Assembly: GCA_913774665.1 (NCBI GenBank)
Contig: CAJYHN010000002.1
Span: 558,001 to 622,000, forward strand
DNA: 64,000 nt
DNA from: an uncultured Microbacterium sp.
GTDB taxonomy: Bacteria > Actinomycetota > Actinomycetes > Actinomycetales > Microbacteriaceae
Direction of reading: 5' to 3'
Shown here: in pieces, positions 1 through 10,220 of the stretch
How the letters are laid out: each line of letters opens with the position of its first letter
Position numbering within the stretch: position 1 is the stretch's first letter
The notes under the pieces: model-generated
Seen by the model: only the letters and a program-made list of their open reading frames with translations
Database searches by the model: none
Told to the model about the DNA's origin: nothing
Translations under genes and position numbers: made by a program

Positions 1-3
1 CTC

Positions 4-771
4 TCAGGCATCGCGCGCGGTGTTGCGCAGCACCCCGATGCCGTCGATCTCGACCTCGACGACGTCACCGGCGTCGAACGAGCCGATGCCCGCCGGGGTA
101 CCGGTGAGGATCAGGTCGCCCGGGAGCAGGGTGAACACGGCGCTGACGTAGGCGATGAGGGTGGGGATGTCGTGGATCATGTCGGACACGGGACCCTGCT
201 GACGCACCTCGCCGTTGACGCGCGTCGTGATGGACGCGGCCTTCAGGTCGAGGTCGGTCTCGATGACCGGTCCGACGGGGCAGAACGTGTCGAAGCCCTT
301 GGCGCGCGACCACTGGCCGTCCGTGGCCTGCAGGTCACGAGCGGTGACGTCGTTGGCCACGGTGTAGCCGAAGATGTACTCGCCCGCGCGCTCGGCGGGG
401 ACGTTCTTGGCGATGCGGCCGATGACGACGGCGAGCTCGCCTTCGTAGTCGGTGCGCGAGCTGAGCGTCGTCGGGCGCACGATCTTGTCGTTCGGACCGA
501 TGACCGAGGTATTGGGCTTGAGGAACATCAGCGGCTCGGCGGGAGCCTCTCCCCCCATCTCGGCGGCGTGATCGTGGTAGTTCTTGCCGATGCAGACGAC
601 CTTCGATCGCGGGATGACCGGCGCGAGCAGGGCGACCTCGGACAGCGGTATCCGCTCCCCCGTCGTGTCGAACCCGGCGAACATGGGGTCGCCCTCGAGC
701 ACGACGAGGTGATCGTCGTCGACGATGCCGTAGCGGAGGGCGTCCTGGTGGCTGAAACGAGCGATCTTCAC
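4..771 (-). CDS. Fumarylacetoacetate hydrolase family protein
   Basis: A 255-residue enzyme of the FAH fold, a family that cleaves or isomerises 2-oxo acids with a divalent metal. Seen: the CIGKNYHDHAAEMG stretch near residues 60-73, the DYEGELAVVIG strand near 109-119 and VANDVTARDLQ near 139-149, which carry the family's metal-binding acidic residues, and the C-terminal LTGTPAGIGSF loop. The start is GTG at 771, because TAGGCT lies exactly six bases upstream, so the mRNA is probably leaderless. It follows leuB and ilvE on the same strand. The substrate cannot be told from sequence; acylpyruvate hydrolase is one option. Confidence 0.88.
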   Translation of the reverse strand: MKIARFSHQDALRYGIVDDDHLVVLEGDPMFAGFDTTGERIPLSEVALLAPVIPRSKVVCIGKNYHDHAAEMGGEAPAEPLMFLKPNTSVIGPNDKIVRPTTLSSRTDYEGELAVVIGRIAKNVPAERAGEYIFGYTVANDVTARDLQATDGQWSRAKGFDTFCPVGPVIETDLDLKAASITTRVNGEVRQQGPVSDMIHDIPTLIAYVSAVFTLLPGDLILTGTPAGIGSFDAGDVVEVEIDGIGVLRNTARDA

Positions 772-777
772 GGTGCC

Positions 778-783
778 AGCCTA
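778..783 (-). promoter_or_regulatory. -10 box TAGGCT of the FAH-family gene
   Basis: TAGGCT on the minus strand, six bases before the GTG at 771. The spacing predicts transcription starting at or next to the start codon. No convincing -35 box is seen. Confidence 0.5.
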
Positions 784-939
784 TCCGCGGCCTCCGACAC
801 CGGAAGGGTCGCCCCGCCTCCCCGAACCGATGTCCGCCCGAAACGCCGGCGGCACGCGATTCTGCGGACGGATCGCGTTCTGGGGTCGATCGCCGGGCCG
901 AGCGGGCGCGGCGGATCGGCCGCGACGCACGCACGCACG

Positions 940-974
940 ACGGAGGGGCCCCCGGCATCCGGGAACCCCTCCGT
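940..974 (-). terminator. Hairpin after ilvE
   Basis: ACGGAGGGG (940-948) pairs perfectly with CCCCTCCGT (966-974), with a smaller CCCGG/CCGGG hairpin inside the loop. It lies 14 bases past the ilvE stop. No T-tract follows on the minus strand. Confidence 0.55.
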
Positions 975-987
975 GAGACGACGCGGA

Positions 988-2094
988 TCAGGCGTCGAGT
1001 CGATACAGCCAGCCGTGCTTGTCTTCGGCGCGGCCGTACTGGATGTCGGTGAGCTCTTCGCGCAGCTCGAGCGCGAGAGTGCCGGTCGGCTGCTCGTCGA
1101 TGAAATCGCGGCCCTTGAGGACGCCGATCGGGGTGACCACCGCGGCGGTGCCGCACGCGAACACCTCGACGATGTCTCCGGATGCCACGCCCTGACGCCA
1201 CTCGTCGAGCGAGACGTTGCGCCCTTCGACGTGGTGACCGCGGTCACGGGCGAGCTGCAGGATCGAGTCGCGCGTGATGCCCTCGAGGATCGAGTCGGAC
1301 TGCGGCGTGACGATCGAGCCGTCCTTGTAGACGAACACGACGTTCATGCCGCCGAGCTCTTCGACGTTGCGGTCCTGGTCGAGGAAGACGACCTGGTCGC
1401 ACTCGTTCTCGTACGCCTCGGACTGCGGGAGCAGGCTCGCGGCGTAGTTGCCGCCGGTCTTCGCCGCGCCCGTGCCGCCCTTGCCGGCGCGGGAGTAGTC
1501 CTCGCTGAGCCAGATCGACACCGGCTGCACGCCGCCCTTGAAGTAGGCGCCGGCGGGGCTGGCGATCAGGTAGTACGCGACCTTGTGCGCGGGGCGGACG
1601 CCGAGGAACGCCTCTTTCGCGAACATGAACGGGCGCAGGTACAGGCTCTGGTCGTCGCCCGAGGGCACCCACGCGCCGTCGACGGCGATCAGCTCGCGCA
1701 GCGACTGCAGGAAGTACGGCACGGGCAGCTCGGGGAGAGCCAGGCGACGTGCCGAGCGCTGCAGGCGACGGCCGTTCTGATCGGGGCGGAAGGTGTGGAC
1801 CGAGCCGTCGGCGTGGCGGTACGCCTTGATGCCCTCGAAGATCTCCTGGCCGTAGTGCAGCACCGCTGCCGCCGGGTCGAGCGAGATCGGGCCGTAGGGC
1901 GAGACGCGCGGGCGGTGCCAACCGCCGCGGACAGACCAGCAGATGTCGACCATGTGGTCGGTGAAGCTCTGCCCGAAGCCGGGGTTGGCGAGGATCGCGT
2001 CGCGGTCTGCGGCGCTCTTGGCCGCGAGGTTGCGGGTGACGGCGAACTCGAGCGGGTCGAGTCCGGTGTCGGGATCGGTGTCGATGGTGGTCAT
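988..2094 (-). CDS. ilvE: Branched-chain amino acid aminotransferase
   Basis: Transfers the amino group between glutamate and the branched-chain 2-oxo acids, the last step of Leu, Ile and Val synthesis, in the cytosol. It is 368 residues, a normal length for the actinobacterial type. Seen: YGQEIFEGIKAYR near 81-93, the AAKTGGNYAAS segment whose Lys (about 212) is the expected PLP-binding lysine, and EELGGMNVVFV, as in fold-type IV aminotransferases. leuB ends 54 bases upstream on the same strand, so the two are probably co-transcribed. A hairpin lies just past the stop. Confidence 0.96.
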   Translation of the reverse strand: MTTIDTDPDTGLDPLEFAVTRNLAAKSAADRDAILANPGFGQSFTDHMVDICWSVRGGWHRPRVSPYGPISLDPAAAVLHYGQEIFEGIKAYRHADGSVHTFRPDQNGRRLQRSARRLALPELPVPYFLQSLRELIAVDGAWVPSGDDQSLYLRPFMFAKEAFLGVRPAHKVAYYLIASPAGAYFKGGVQPVSIWLSEDYSRAGKGGTGAAKTGGNYAASLLPQSEAYENECDQVVFLDQDRNVEELGGMNVVFVYKDGSIVTPQSDSILEGITRDSILQLARDRGHHVEGRNVSLDEWRQGVASGDIVEVFACGTAAVVTPIGVLKGRDFIDEQPTGTLALELREELTDIQYGRAEDKHGWLYRLDA

Positions 2095-2148
2095 TCGTTG
2101 TCCAAAGCTTGTCGAGTGCCGGGGGCGATGCTCGCCGATCGGTCCAGG

Positions 2149-3198
2149 TTACGCCCGGACACGATGGGCGATGGCGTCGCCGATCTGGGCGGTGGTGCGG
2201 ACCCCGTCGCGGTTCGCGATGTCGTCCTCGACCGCGCGGGTGACGCGGGCTGATTCGTCGGTGAGCCCGAGGTGGTCGAGCAGGAGGGCGACGGAGAGGA
2301 TCGCGGCCGTGGGGTCGGCCTTCTGGGATCCCGCGATGTCGGGCGCCGATCCGTGCACGGGCTCGAACATCGAGGGGAAAGCGCCGTCGGGGTTGATGTT
2401 GCCCGATGCGGCGAGGCCGATGCCTCCGGTGACGGCGCCGGCCAGGTCGGTGAGGATGTCGCCGAAGAGGTTGTCGGTGACGATCACGTCGAAACGGCTC
2501 GGGTTCGTGACCAGGAAGATGGTTGCCGCGTCGACGTGCAGGTAGTCTACGTCGACCCCGGGGAACTCCTGCGCCACGGCGTCGACGATGCGCTTCCACA
2601 TGCCGCCCGCGTGGACGAGCACGTTCGTCTTGTGCACGAGCGTGAGCGTGCGACGGCGGCGCTCGGCGAGGGCGAAGGCGTAGCGCACGACGCGCTCGAC
2701 GCCGAAGGCGGTGTTCACCGAGGTCTCGTTGGCGACCTCGTGCGCGGTGCCGCGGCGGATGGCCCCGCCGTTGCCGACGTACGGCCCCTCGGTGCCTTCC
2801 CGCACGACCACGAAGTCGATGTCGCCCGGGTCGGCGAGCGGGCCTGCCGCGCCGGGGTAGAGCCTGGAGGGGCGCAGGTTGACGTAGTGGTCGAGTTCGA
2901 AACGGAGCTTCAGCAGCAGGCCGCGCTCGATGTTGGCGTCTGTGAGGCGGGGGTCGCCGGGGACTCCCCCGACGGCGCCGAGCAGGATCGCGTCGTGTGC
3001 GGCGATCGCGGCGAGATCGTCGTCGGTCAGGGTGTCACCCGTCTCGAGGTAGCGCCCGGCACCGAGCGAGAACGTCGTCTTCTCGAACGAGACGTCCGAG
3101 GCGGCGGTGACGGTGTCGAGCACCTTCACGGCCTCGGTGACGACCTCGGGACCGATGCCGTCACCGGGGATGACGGCCAGCTTCACGACACGCGACAT
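2149..3198 (-). CDS. leuB: 3-isopropylmalate dehydrogenase
   Basis: Oxidises and decarboxylates 3-isopropylmalate to 2-oxoisocaproate with NAD in leucine synthesis. 349 residues. Seen: [12 protein letters not shown] at the N-terminus, [14 protein letters not shown] near 133-146, [17 protein letters not shown] near 240-256 with the metal-binding aspartates, and [12 protein letters not shown] near 278-289 for NAD. The window holds no other leu gene. The MFS gene ends 24 bases upstream on the same strand and may share the transcript, although its product has no obvious link to leucine. Confidence 0.95.
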   Translation of the reverse strand: MSRVVKLAVIPGDGIGPEVVTEAVKVLDTVTAASDVSFEKTTFSLGAGRYLETGDTLTDDDLAAIAAHDAILLGAVGGVPGDPRLTDANIERGLLLKLRFELDHYVNLRPSRLYPGAAGPLADPGDIDFVVVREGTEGPYVGNGGAIRRGTAHEVANETSVNTAFGVERVVRYAFALAERRRRTLTLVHKTNVLVHAGGMWKRIVDAVAQEFPGVDVDYLHVDAATIFLVTNPSRFDVIVTDNLFGDILTDLAGAVTGGIGLAASGNINPDGAFPSMFEPVHGSAPDIAGSQKADPTAAILSVALLLDHLGLTDESARVTRAVEDDIANRDGVRTTAQIGDAIAHRVRA

Positions 3199-3222
3199 CG
3201 CTCTCCTCAGAGCTCGGGCACG

Positions 3223-4761
3223 TCACTTCTTCGACGTGCTGCGGGATCCTCCCAGGGTAGTGGCAGCGATGACCGCAGCCACGACGATCAGCCCCGCACC
3301 GATGAGTGCGGTGATCACGACGCCGGAGTCGAAGGCGTGCGCGGCGGCGAGACGCAGAGCGTCGGCCAGGGCGACGTCGTCGAGCGTGTTCGACACCGCG
3401 ACGGCCCCGGCCAGTGTCTCTCGGGCGGCCTGGGCCGCGGCATCCGGCAGCCCCGCGGGCAAGACCAGCTGAGCGCGGTAGAAGGCGGCGAGGATGCCTC
3501 CCAGCACGGCCGTACCGAGGACGGCCCCCACCTCGTACGCGGTCTCCGACACGGCGCTGGCCGCGCCGGCCTTGGCCGAGGGGGCGCTGGAGAGGATCAG
3601 CTCGTTCGAGACCGTCTCGGCCGCGCCGATACCGATACCCAGCAACCCGAAGGCGACGATCAGCAGGGTCAGATCGGCCGTCGAGACGGCGACCAGGACG
3701 TAGGCGATCACCGAGAACGACAGCGCGATGGGGACGACGATTCGCCCCGGGACGCGCTTGGCGACCGGGACCACCGCGAGCCCCGAGATGATCATGAGCA
3801 CGAGCCCCGGCAGCAGGGCGAAGCCCGCGACCATCGGCGACAGCCCGACGACCAGCTGCAGATGCTGAGCGACGAAGTAGAGGAAGCCCACGAGCCCGAC
3901 GACGCTGAGCAGATTGACGAGGATCGCTCCCGAGAACGTGCCCTGGCGGAAGAGCGTCATGTCCAGCATGGGCGTGTCCAGGCGCCGCTGGCGCCGGACG
4001 AACAGCCACCCGAAGACCACGCCGACGACGAAGAGCACGGGAGCGAGCGAAAGCGGGCCGTCGACGGCGAGCTTTTTGATGCCGTAGACGATCGGCACCA
4101 TGGTCGCCAGTGACAGCAGCACGCTCACGGGGTCGAATCGTCCCGGGTGGGGATCGCGACTCTCGGGCACGAAGAACGGCGCGAGGATCAACAGCGGAAC
4201 GAGCACCGGCACCGCCATGAGGAACACGGAGCCCCACGTGAAGTGCTCGAGGAGAAAGCCTCCGACGATCGGACCGAGGGCCGCTCCGGCCGAAAAACCG
4301 GACGCCCACACGGCGATGGCGATACGACGCTGGTCGCGGTCGCGGAAGATGCTGCGCAGCAGAGACAGGGTCGACGGCATGAGCATGGCGCCGAACACGC
4401 CCATGAGCGCGCGGCCGGTGATGAGCAGCGCCGCGGTGGGCGCAAACGCCGACAGGGCGGACACGGCCGCGAAACCGGTCGCCCCGATCAGCAGCATTCG
4501 GCGGCGCCCGAACCGGTCACCCAGAGTGCCCATGGTGACGAGAAGCCCCGCGAGCACGAGCGGGTAGACGTCGATGATCCACAGCTGCTCGATGCTCGAG
4601 GGCCGCAGCGACAGGGCGATCTCGGGGAGCGCGAAGCTCAGCACCGTGTTGTCGACCGACACGAGCAGCACGGGCAGCATGAGCACGCCCAGCGCGAACC
4701 ACCCGCGCCAACCGGCACGCGTCACGGTGATCTCCGAGGTGGGCAACGACGAGGTGAGCAT
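3223..4761 (-). CDS. MFS drug exporter, DHA2 (14-TM) type
   Basis: A 512-residue integral membrane protein with about 14 hydrophobic segments, of the EmrB/QacA proton-driven efflux group. Seen: VDNTVLSFALPEIA in TM1, the loop 2-3 signature GTLGDRFGRRRML and a repeated membrane pattern to a basic C-terminus. Start chosen at the ATG of MLTSSLPTSEI; an in-frame ATG 48 bases further up would add a charged leader and overlap the control region. A TetR-family gene is divergent 79 bases away, the usual arrangement for a repressor controlling a pump. Substrate unknown. Confidence 0.9.
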   Translation of the reverse strand: MLTSSLPTSEITVTRAGWRGWFALGVLMLPVLLVSVDNTVLSFALPEIALSLRPSSIEQLWIIDVYPLVLAGLLVTMGTLGDRFGRRRMLLIGATGFAAVSALSAFAPTAALLITGRALMGVFGAMLMPSTLSLLRSIFRDRDQRRIAIAVWASGFSAGAALGPIVGGFLLEHFTWGSVFLMAVPVLVPLLILAPFFVPESRDPHPGRFDPVSVLLSLATMVPIVYGIKKLAVDGPLSLAPVLFVVGVVFGWLFVRRQRRLDTPMLDMTLFRQGTFSGAILVNLLSVVGLVGFLYFVAQHLQLVVGLSPMVAGFALLPGLVLMIISGLAVVPVAKRVPGRIVVPIALSFSVIAYVLVAVSTADLTLLIVAFGLLGIGIGAAETVSNELILSSAPSAKAGAASAVSETAYEVGAVLGTAVLGGILAAFYRAQLVLPAGLPDAAAQAARETLAGAVAVSNTLDDVALADALRLAAAHAFDSGVVITALIGAGLIVVAAVIAATTLGGSRSTSKK

Positions 4762-4840
4762 TGTGCGAATCCGTTTCTTAACCGTCCAGCCGGTATAGTA
4801 ACAGAGCAACGCTCACCGCCGCCAGTACGATCGAGGAGTC
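4762..4840. promoter_or_regulatory. Divergent control region, MFS pump / TetR
   Basis: The 79-base gap between the divergent pump and TetR genes is AT-rich for this genome. It contains ACCG-N6-CGGT near 4783-4796 and TACGAT followed by GAGGAG just before the TetR ATG. A TetR operator is expected here; the exact site is a guess. Confidence 0.4.
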
Positions 4841-5383
4841 ATGAGTCGCCCCCCTCTCGCCCGCGAAGCCGTCCTCGACGCCTTCAGCCGCATCCTCGTC
4901 GACGAGGGAGAACGCGCCGCGACGATGGATGCCACCGCCCGCGGTGCGGGCGTGTCGAAGGGGGGCCTGCTCTACCACTTCGGCTCGAAGAGCGCTCTCG
5001 AAGCGGCTCTCGTCGAGCGGCTGGAAAGGCTCGCCGAAGAGGACGTCGCCGAGATCGAGCGATCCGACGAGGGTGTGGTCGCGGCGCACCTGCGCTCCTC
5101 GCAGAACACCGGCTCTCCCCTCGACGTGACCATCCTCGCCGTGTCCCGCCTCGCGCAGAACGGCAGCGACGCCGCCTCGGCATCCCTCCGCCGTGTCCGC
5201 GAGCTCTGGGAAGACAGCCTCCGCGCGCACACGCGCGACGAGACCGCGCTGCAGATGGTGCTGCTCGTCAGCGACGGGCTCTATTTCAACGCGGTCCTCG
5301 ATCTGAACGCGCTCCCGGGCCCGGCCCTCGAGGGCGCAGACCTCGACGCGCTCATCGCGCGCGTCGTCGCCGCAGCGACCTAG
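4841..5383 (+). CDS. TetR/AcrR family transcriptional repressor
   Basis: 180 residues. An N-terminal helix-turn-helix is seen in ATMDATARGAGVSKGGLLYH (about 27-46) followed by FGSKSALEAAL, the TetR DNA-binding signature. The C-terminal ligand domain is variable as usual. It is divergent from the MFS pump and probably represses it and itself. Its TAG stop overlaps the stop of the convergent small membrane gene by three bases. Confidence 0.9.
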   Translation: MSRPPLAREAVLDAFSRILVDEGERAATMDATARGAGVSKGGLLYHFGSKSALEAALVERLERLAEEDVAEIERSDEGVVAAHLRSSQNTGSPLDVTILAVSRLAQNGSDAASASLRRVRELWEDSLRAHTRDETALQMVLLVSDGLYFNAVLDLNALPGPALEGADLDALIARVVAAAT

Positions 5384-5583
5384 AGGTCCAGCTCCGCCCG
5401 CTCCCGCTCCGCCCGCCGCTCTCGCCGTTCCCGCCGCAGGTCGACCACCACACCGATCAGCACCAGCGCTCCCCCGATGACCCCGAGGAAACCCCACGGA
5501 GTGCGGCTCACGACGTCGGCCACCCCCGCGACGACGAAGAGAATGCCGAGAACAGCGGAGACGACGCGAAGGACGAGGGCCAC
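5380..5583 (-). CDS. Small membrane protein, two TM segments
   Basis: About 67 residues from a GTG at 5583. Two hydrophobic stretches (VALVLRVVSAVLGILFVVAG and FLGVIGGALVLIGVVV) are joined by a short loop and followed by a tail rich in Arg and Glu (RRERRERRAERERAELDL). Family not recognised. No good Shine-Dalgarno precedes the GTG. The frame stays open for another 116 codons upstream, but that part reads as non-protein and runs into the serA 3' end, so it was not used. The stop overlaps the convergent TetR stop. Confidence 0.55.
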   Translation of the reverse strand: MALVLRVVSAVLGILFVVAGVADVVSRTPWGFLGVIGGALVLIGVVVDLRRERRERRAERERAELDL

Positions 5584-5628
5584 GCGCGGCAGTCTGGACG
5601 GACTGCTTGTGCGCTTCCCCTGAGGGAT

Positions 5629-5711
5629 CGACGCGCACGCCGGGAAGATCCGACGCACACGCCAGAAGCAGCGACGCACGCCCAGAACGGCCGACGCGCA
5701 CGCCCAGAGAG
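5629..5711. repeat. Degenerate 20-22 bp tandem repeat, four units
   Basis: Units begin at 5629, 5651, 5672 and 5692 and follow CGACGC(G/A)CACGCC(C)AGAA with a few changes each. The period shrinks 22, 21, 20. They lie between the serA 3' end and the small membrane gene. Confidence 0.6.
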
Positions 5712-5718
5712 CACGGAA

Positions 5719-5744
5719 GAGGGGGCCGCCGCAGCGACCCCCTC
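5719..5744 (-). terminator. Hairpin after serA
   Basis: GAGGGGG (5719-5725) pairs with CCCCCTC (5738-5744) around a 12-base loop, 18 bases past the serA stop. Only a short T-rich run follows. Confidence 0.55.
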
Positions 5745-5761
5745 CCCGGGAAAACGAGGGC

Positions 5762-7366
5762 TCAGCCCTCGACGATGTCGATCTGTCGGAACAGATCGGC
5801 CCCGACGGACTCGCGCATGGCGACGAGGATCTCGTCGGGCACGGGCGAGTCGACCGTGAGCACCGAGAGGGCGCGACCCGTGGCATCCGGAGCCGCCACC
5901 TGCAGACCGGCGATGTTGATGCCGGCTTCACCCAGCTTCTGGCCGTAGATCGCCACGATTCCGGGGCGGTCGGCGTAGCGCATGACGACGTGGTGCTGCG
6001 CGATCGGCACCTCGATCTCGTAGCCGTTGATCGAGACGACCTTGGGCACCATGCGCGTGCCGGCGAGCGTGCCCGCGACCTCGAGGGTCGAGCCGTCGGC
6101 CAGCGTTCCGCGCAGGATCGTGATGTTGCGGTACAGCGGGCTCTCGGCCTCGACGACCAGGCGCGCCTCGACGCCGCGCTGCTCGGCGAAGAGCGGGGCG
6201 TTGACGTACGAGACGCTCTCGCTGACGATGCGGCTGAAGTAGCCCTTCAGCGCGGCCAGGCGGTAGACGCTGACGTCGTACTGCGCGAGCTCTCCGCGCA
6301 CCTCGATCTCGAGCGAGGTCAGGGCGCTGTCGGCGAGGCCGCTGAAGAACTGGCCGAGCATCTCGACCAGAGCGATACCCGGACGCACGAAGGGATCGAT
6401 CGCGCCACCGGCGACGTTCACGGCATCCGGGACGAGGTCTCCCTCGAGCGCCAGCTTGACCGAGCGCGCGACCGAGACGCCCGCCTTCTCCTGCGCCTCT
6501 TCGGTGCTCGCGCCGAGGTGCGGAGTGACGACGACGTTCGGCAGGTCGAGAAGCTTGCGCGCCGGCCCGCCCTCGGCGGGAGGTTCGGTCGAGAACACGT
6601 CGAGACCGGCTCCGGCGATCTCACCGGTGGTGAGGGCCTCGAACAGCGCCTCCTCGTCGATGAGGCCGCCGCGCGCGACGTTGACGACGTACGCGGTCTT
6701 CTTCATGCGGCGCAGCTGCTCCGCGCCGATCATGCCGGTCGTCTCGGGCGTCTTCGGCATGTGGATCGTAACGAAGTCGCTCTGATCGAGCAGCTCGTCG
6801 AGCGAGACCAGCTGCACGCCGAGCTGCTGCGCCCGGGCGGCGGTGACGTAGGGGTCGTACGCGATGACGCGCATGTCGAAGCCCTGCACGCGCGCCGCGA
6901 TGAGGGCGCCGATGCGACCGAGACCGATGATGCCGATCGTCTTCTCGAACAGCTCGGTTCCGGTGAACGAGCTGCGCTTCCACAGGCCCTGGGCGAGCGA
7001 GGAGTGCGCGGCCGGAATGCGGCGCGCGAGGCTCAGCACGTGACCGACGGTCAGCTCGGCGGCCGAGATGATGTTCGAGGTCGGGGCGTTCACGACCATG
7101 ACTCCGGCCGCGGTGGCCGACTTGATGTCGACGTTGTCGAGGCCGACTCCGGCGCGGGCGACGACCTTGAGCGACGGCGCGGCGGCGAGGGCCTCGGCGT
7201 CGATCTGGGTGGCCGAGCGCACGAGCACCGCGTGGGCGTCGGCGAGGGCCGACAGCAGCGCGGGGCGGTCGGTCCCGTCGACGCCTCGCACGTCGAAGTC
7301 GGGGCCGAGCGCGTCGATCGTGGCGGGAGAGAGTTCTTCGGCGATGAGCACGACGGGCTTCGTCAC
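5762..7366 (-). CDS. serA: D-3-phosphoglycerate dehydrogenase
   Basis: Oxidises 3-phosphoglycerate to phosphohydroxypyruvate with NAD, the committed step of serine synthesis. 534 residues, the long actinobacterial form. In order: substrate domain; NAD-binding domain with GIIGLGRIGALIA, HMPKTPETTG, NVARGGLIDEEAL (catalytic Arg) and VVTPHLGASTEEA (catalytic His); an intervening domain; and a C-terminal ACT domain (RPGIVAIYGQKLGEAGINIA) that senses serine in relatives. Start is GTG at 7366, preceded by GAAGGA; the longer frame is not supported. TAGGCT at 7460-7465 suggests a leader of about 90 bases. Confidence 0.96.
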   Translation of the reverse strand: MTKPVVLIAEELSPATIDALGPDFDVRGVDGTDRPALLSALADAHAVLVRSATQIDAEALAAAPSLKVVARAGVGLDNVDIKSATAAGVMVVNAPTSNIISAAELTVGHVLSLARRIPAAHSSLAQGLWKRSSFTGTELFEKTIGIIGLGRIGALIAARVQGFDMRVIAYDPYVTAARAQQLGVQLVSLDELLDQSDFVTIHMPKTPETTGMIGAEQLRRMKKTAYVVNVARGGLIDEEALFEALTTGEIAGAGLDVFSTEPPAEGGPARKLLDLPNVVVTPHLGASTEEAQEKAGVSVARSVKLALEGDLVPDAVNVAGGAIDPFVRPGIALVEMLGQFFSGLADSALTSLEIEVRGELAQYDVSVYRLAALKGYFSRIVSESVSYVNAPLFAEQRGVEARLVVEAESPLYRNITILRGTLADGSTLEVAGTLAGTRMVPKVVSINGYEIEVPIAQHHVVMRYADRPGIVAIYGQKLGEAGINIAGLQVAAPDATGRALSVLTVDSPVPDEILVAMRESVGADLFRQIDIVEG

Positions 7367-7459
7367 GGATACGTCCTTCGAAACGGTGCTGGGGACTGCC
7401 GCGCACCGTCGCACACCGCCGGCGCGAACCGGGCGCGCGACCCGTGCGGGCCGTCTGTC

Positions 7460-7465
7460 AGCCTA
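7460..7465 (-). promoter_or_regulatory. Possible -10 box TAGGCT for serA
   Basis: TAGGCT on the minus strand, 94 bases before the serA GTG, matching the -10 form seen at many genes here. The rest of the 290-base gap up to 7656 shows only short GC-rich inverted repeats and no recognised element. Confidence 0.4.
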
Positions 7466-7656
7466 GCGCGGAGCCAGCCGGCGCCCTGACCGTATGACGC
7501 CGCACGACGGCGTCCCCGGCGGGCGCCGAGCTCGGCCGACACCGCCTCGCTGAAGGACCCGCGCCAGCGCGACGCCGAGGTGTCAGCGACAGGCGCTGTC
7601 GCGGCGGATGATGCCGCGCGCACAGCAGAAGACTCCGGATGCCGGGACCCGCTGCC

Positions 7657-7995
7657 TCAGCCGCCGTACAGGCCGTACGACGTGGTGCCGTAACCCACGA
7701 TCGCGAGCCAGAAGGCAGCGGAGAGCGTCAGCCCCGCGAGGAGGGCGATCGCGAGTTCGCCCGCCGTACGCCGCTGGCCGATCGCGAAGGCCACCCCGAA
7801 CGCGAGGAGCGGGAAGACGATCGGCAGGATGTACACGAACCAGCCCAGGCCGTTGAGCCCCAGCGGTCCGTTGACCTGCTGGATCAGCAGCGCGACCGAG
7901 CTCCAGACGACGTACGCGTAGAACAGGCCGAAGAACCCCGCGATCGTGACGAGAAGCCACGTCGGCAGGTGGCGGGTGCGAGCGGGAGTACTCAT
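7657..7995 (-). CDS. Small integral membrane protein
   Basis: 112 residues starting MSTPARTRHLPTW, with three hydrophobic segments (about 12-35, 50-70 and 80-102) and a Gly/Tyr-rich end. No enzyme motif; family not recognised. The start ATG overlaps the stop of the upstream membrane gene as ATGA (7992-7995), so the two are translationally coupled and probably form one membrane unit. It lies downstream of ilvC but is separated from it by a hairpin. Confidence 0.7.
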   Translation of the reverse strand: MSTPARTRHLPTWLLVTIAGFFGLFYAYVVWSSVALLIQQVNGPLGLNGLGWFVYILPIVFPLLAFGVAFAIGQRRTAGELAIALLAGLTLSAAFWLAIVGYGTTSYGLYGG

Positions 7996-8519
7996 GCGAA
8001 AGCCCCCAACGACAGGAACGGCCAGGGAACGAGAAGCACGATTCCCACGATCAGCAGCAGAAAACGCTGCCACGTGCGCCAGCTGCGCGTGAGAGCGAGC
8101 ACGGCGACGAACCACACGACCGGGGCGAGCGCCGCTCCGATCGTCAGGCCGATCACCGTCACCGACGGAATGGGCAGACCGAGGCCGTTCAGCCGCAGGC
8201 CCGCGAGAAGCCAGCCGATCGCGAAGAGCAGGAACGTCGCCGCCACCATGCCGATCCCCACGAGACCCACATTGCCGAGGGGCGCCGCGTGGGCGGCATC
8301 CGGATCCTGCTCGTCGGCATCCTCGACCGCGACCGGCTCGGATCGGACGGGCTCGGGATGCCGGGTGACCGGCGCCGCGGCAGGCTGCAGGGGTTCGATC
8401 GGCTCGGCCTCGACCTCGCCACCGGGCACGGGGGTCGGCGCGTGCTTCTCGCCGACGTCGAGGGTGGGGTCGTCGTCACCGCCCCAGGACAGGGCGTCGT
8501 CATCGCGCGGAGTGCTCAC
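7992..8519 (-). CDS. Membrane protein with acidic N-terminal tail
   Basis: About 175 residues from a GTG at 8519. The first 75 residues are acidic and Pro-rich (VSTPRDDDALSWGGDDDPT, then many Glu/Pro) and look disordered. The rest holds about four hydrophobic segments. Conserved-hypothetical type; function unknown. The stop overlaps the start of the next membrane gene. A longer frame back to 8612 would run into the ilvC terminator, so the GTG is preferred. Confidence 0.65.
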   Translation of the reverse strand: MSTPRDDDALSWGGDDDPTLDVGEKHAPTPVPGGEVEAEPIEPLQPAAAPVTRHPEPVRSEPVAVEDADEQDPDAAHAAPLGNVGLVGIGMVAATFLLFAIGWLLAGLRLNGLGLPIPSVTVIGLTIGAALAPVVWFVAVLALTRSWRTWQRFLLLIVGIVLLVPWPFLSLGAFA

Positions 8520-8572
8520 GGCTCCACGGTAGCGGCGCTCCCCCACCGCCGGGCCGCGCCCCGCCGAAACCG

Positions 8573-8608
8573 CGAACGCCCCGGAACCGCGAGGTCCCGG
8601 GGCGTTCG
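8573..8608 (-). terminator. Hairpin after ilvC
   Basis: CGAACGCCCCGG (8573-8584) and CCGGGGCGTTCG (8597-8608) form a perfect 12-bp stem with a 12-base loop, 10 bases past the ilvC stop. It has no good T-tract, but the stem is strong. Confidence 0.75.
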
Positions 8609-8618
8609 ACAAGAGAGG

Positions 8619-10219
<1,601 letters not shown>

Positions 10220-10220
10220 C

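Noticed and set aside
172-2253. 693-codon plus-strand open frame
   Set aside because: It is the antisense shadow of the FAH-family and ilvE genes; high GC keeps such frames open. The minus-strand products have clear family motifs.
5584-5931. Longer N-terminus for the small membrane protein (183 codons in total)
   Set aside because: The extra part overlaps the serA 3' end and a tandem repeat, and reads as Arg/Ser-rich shadow sequence.
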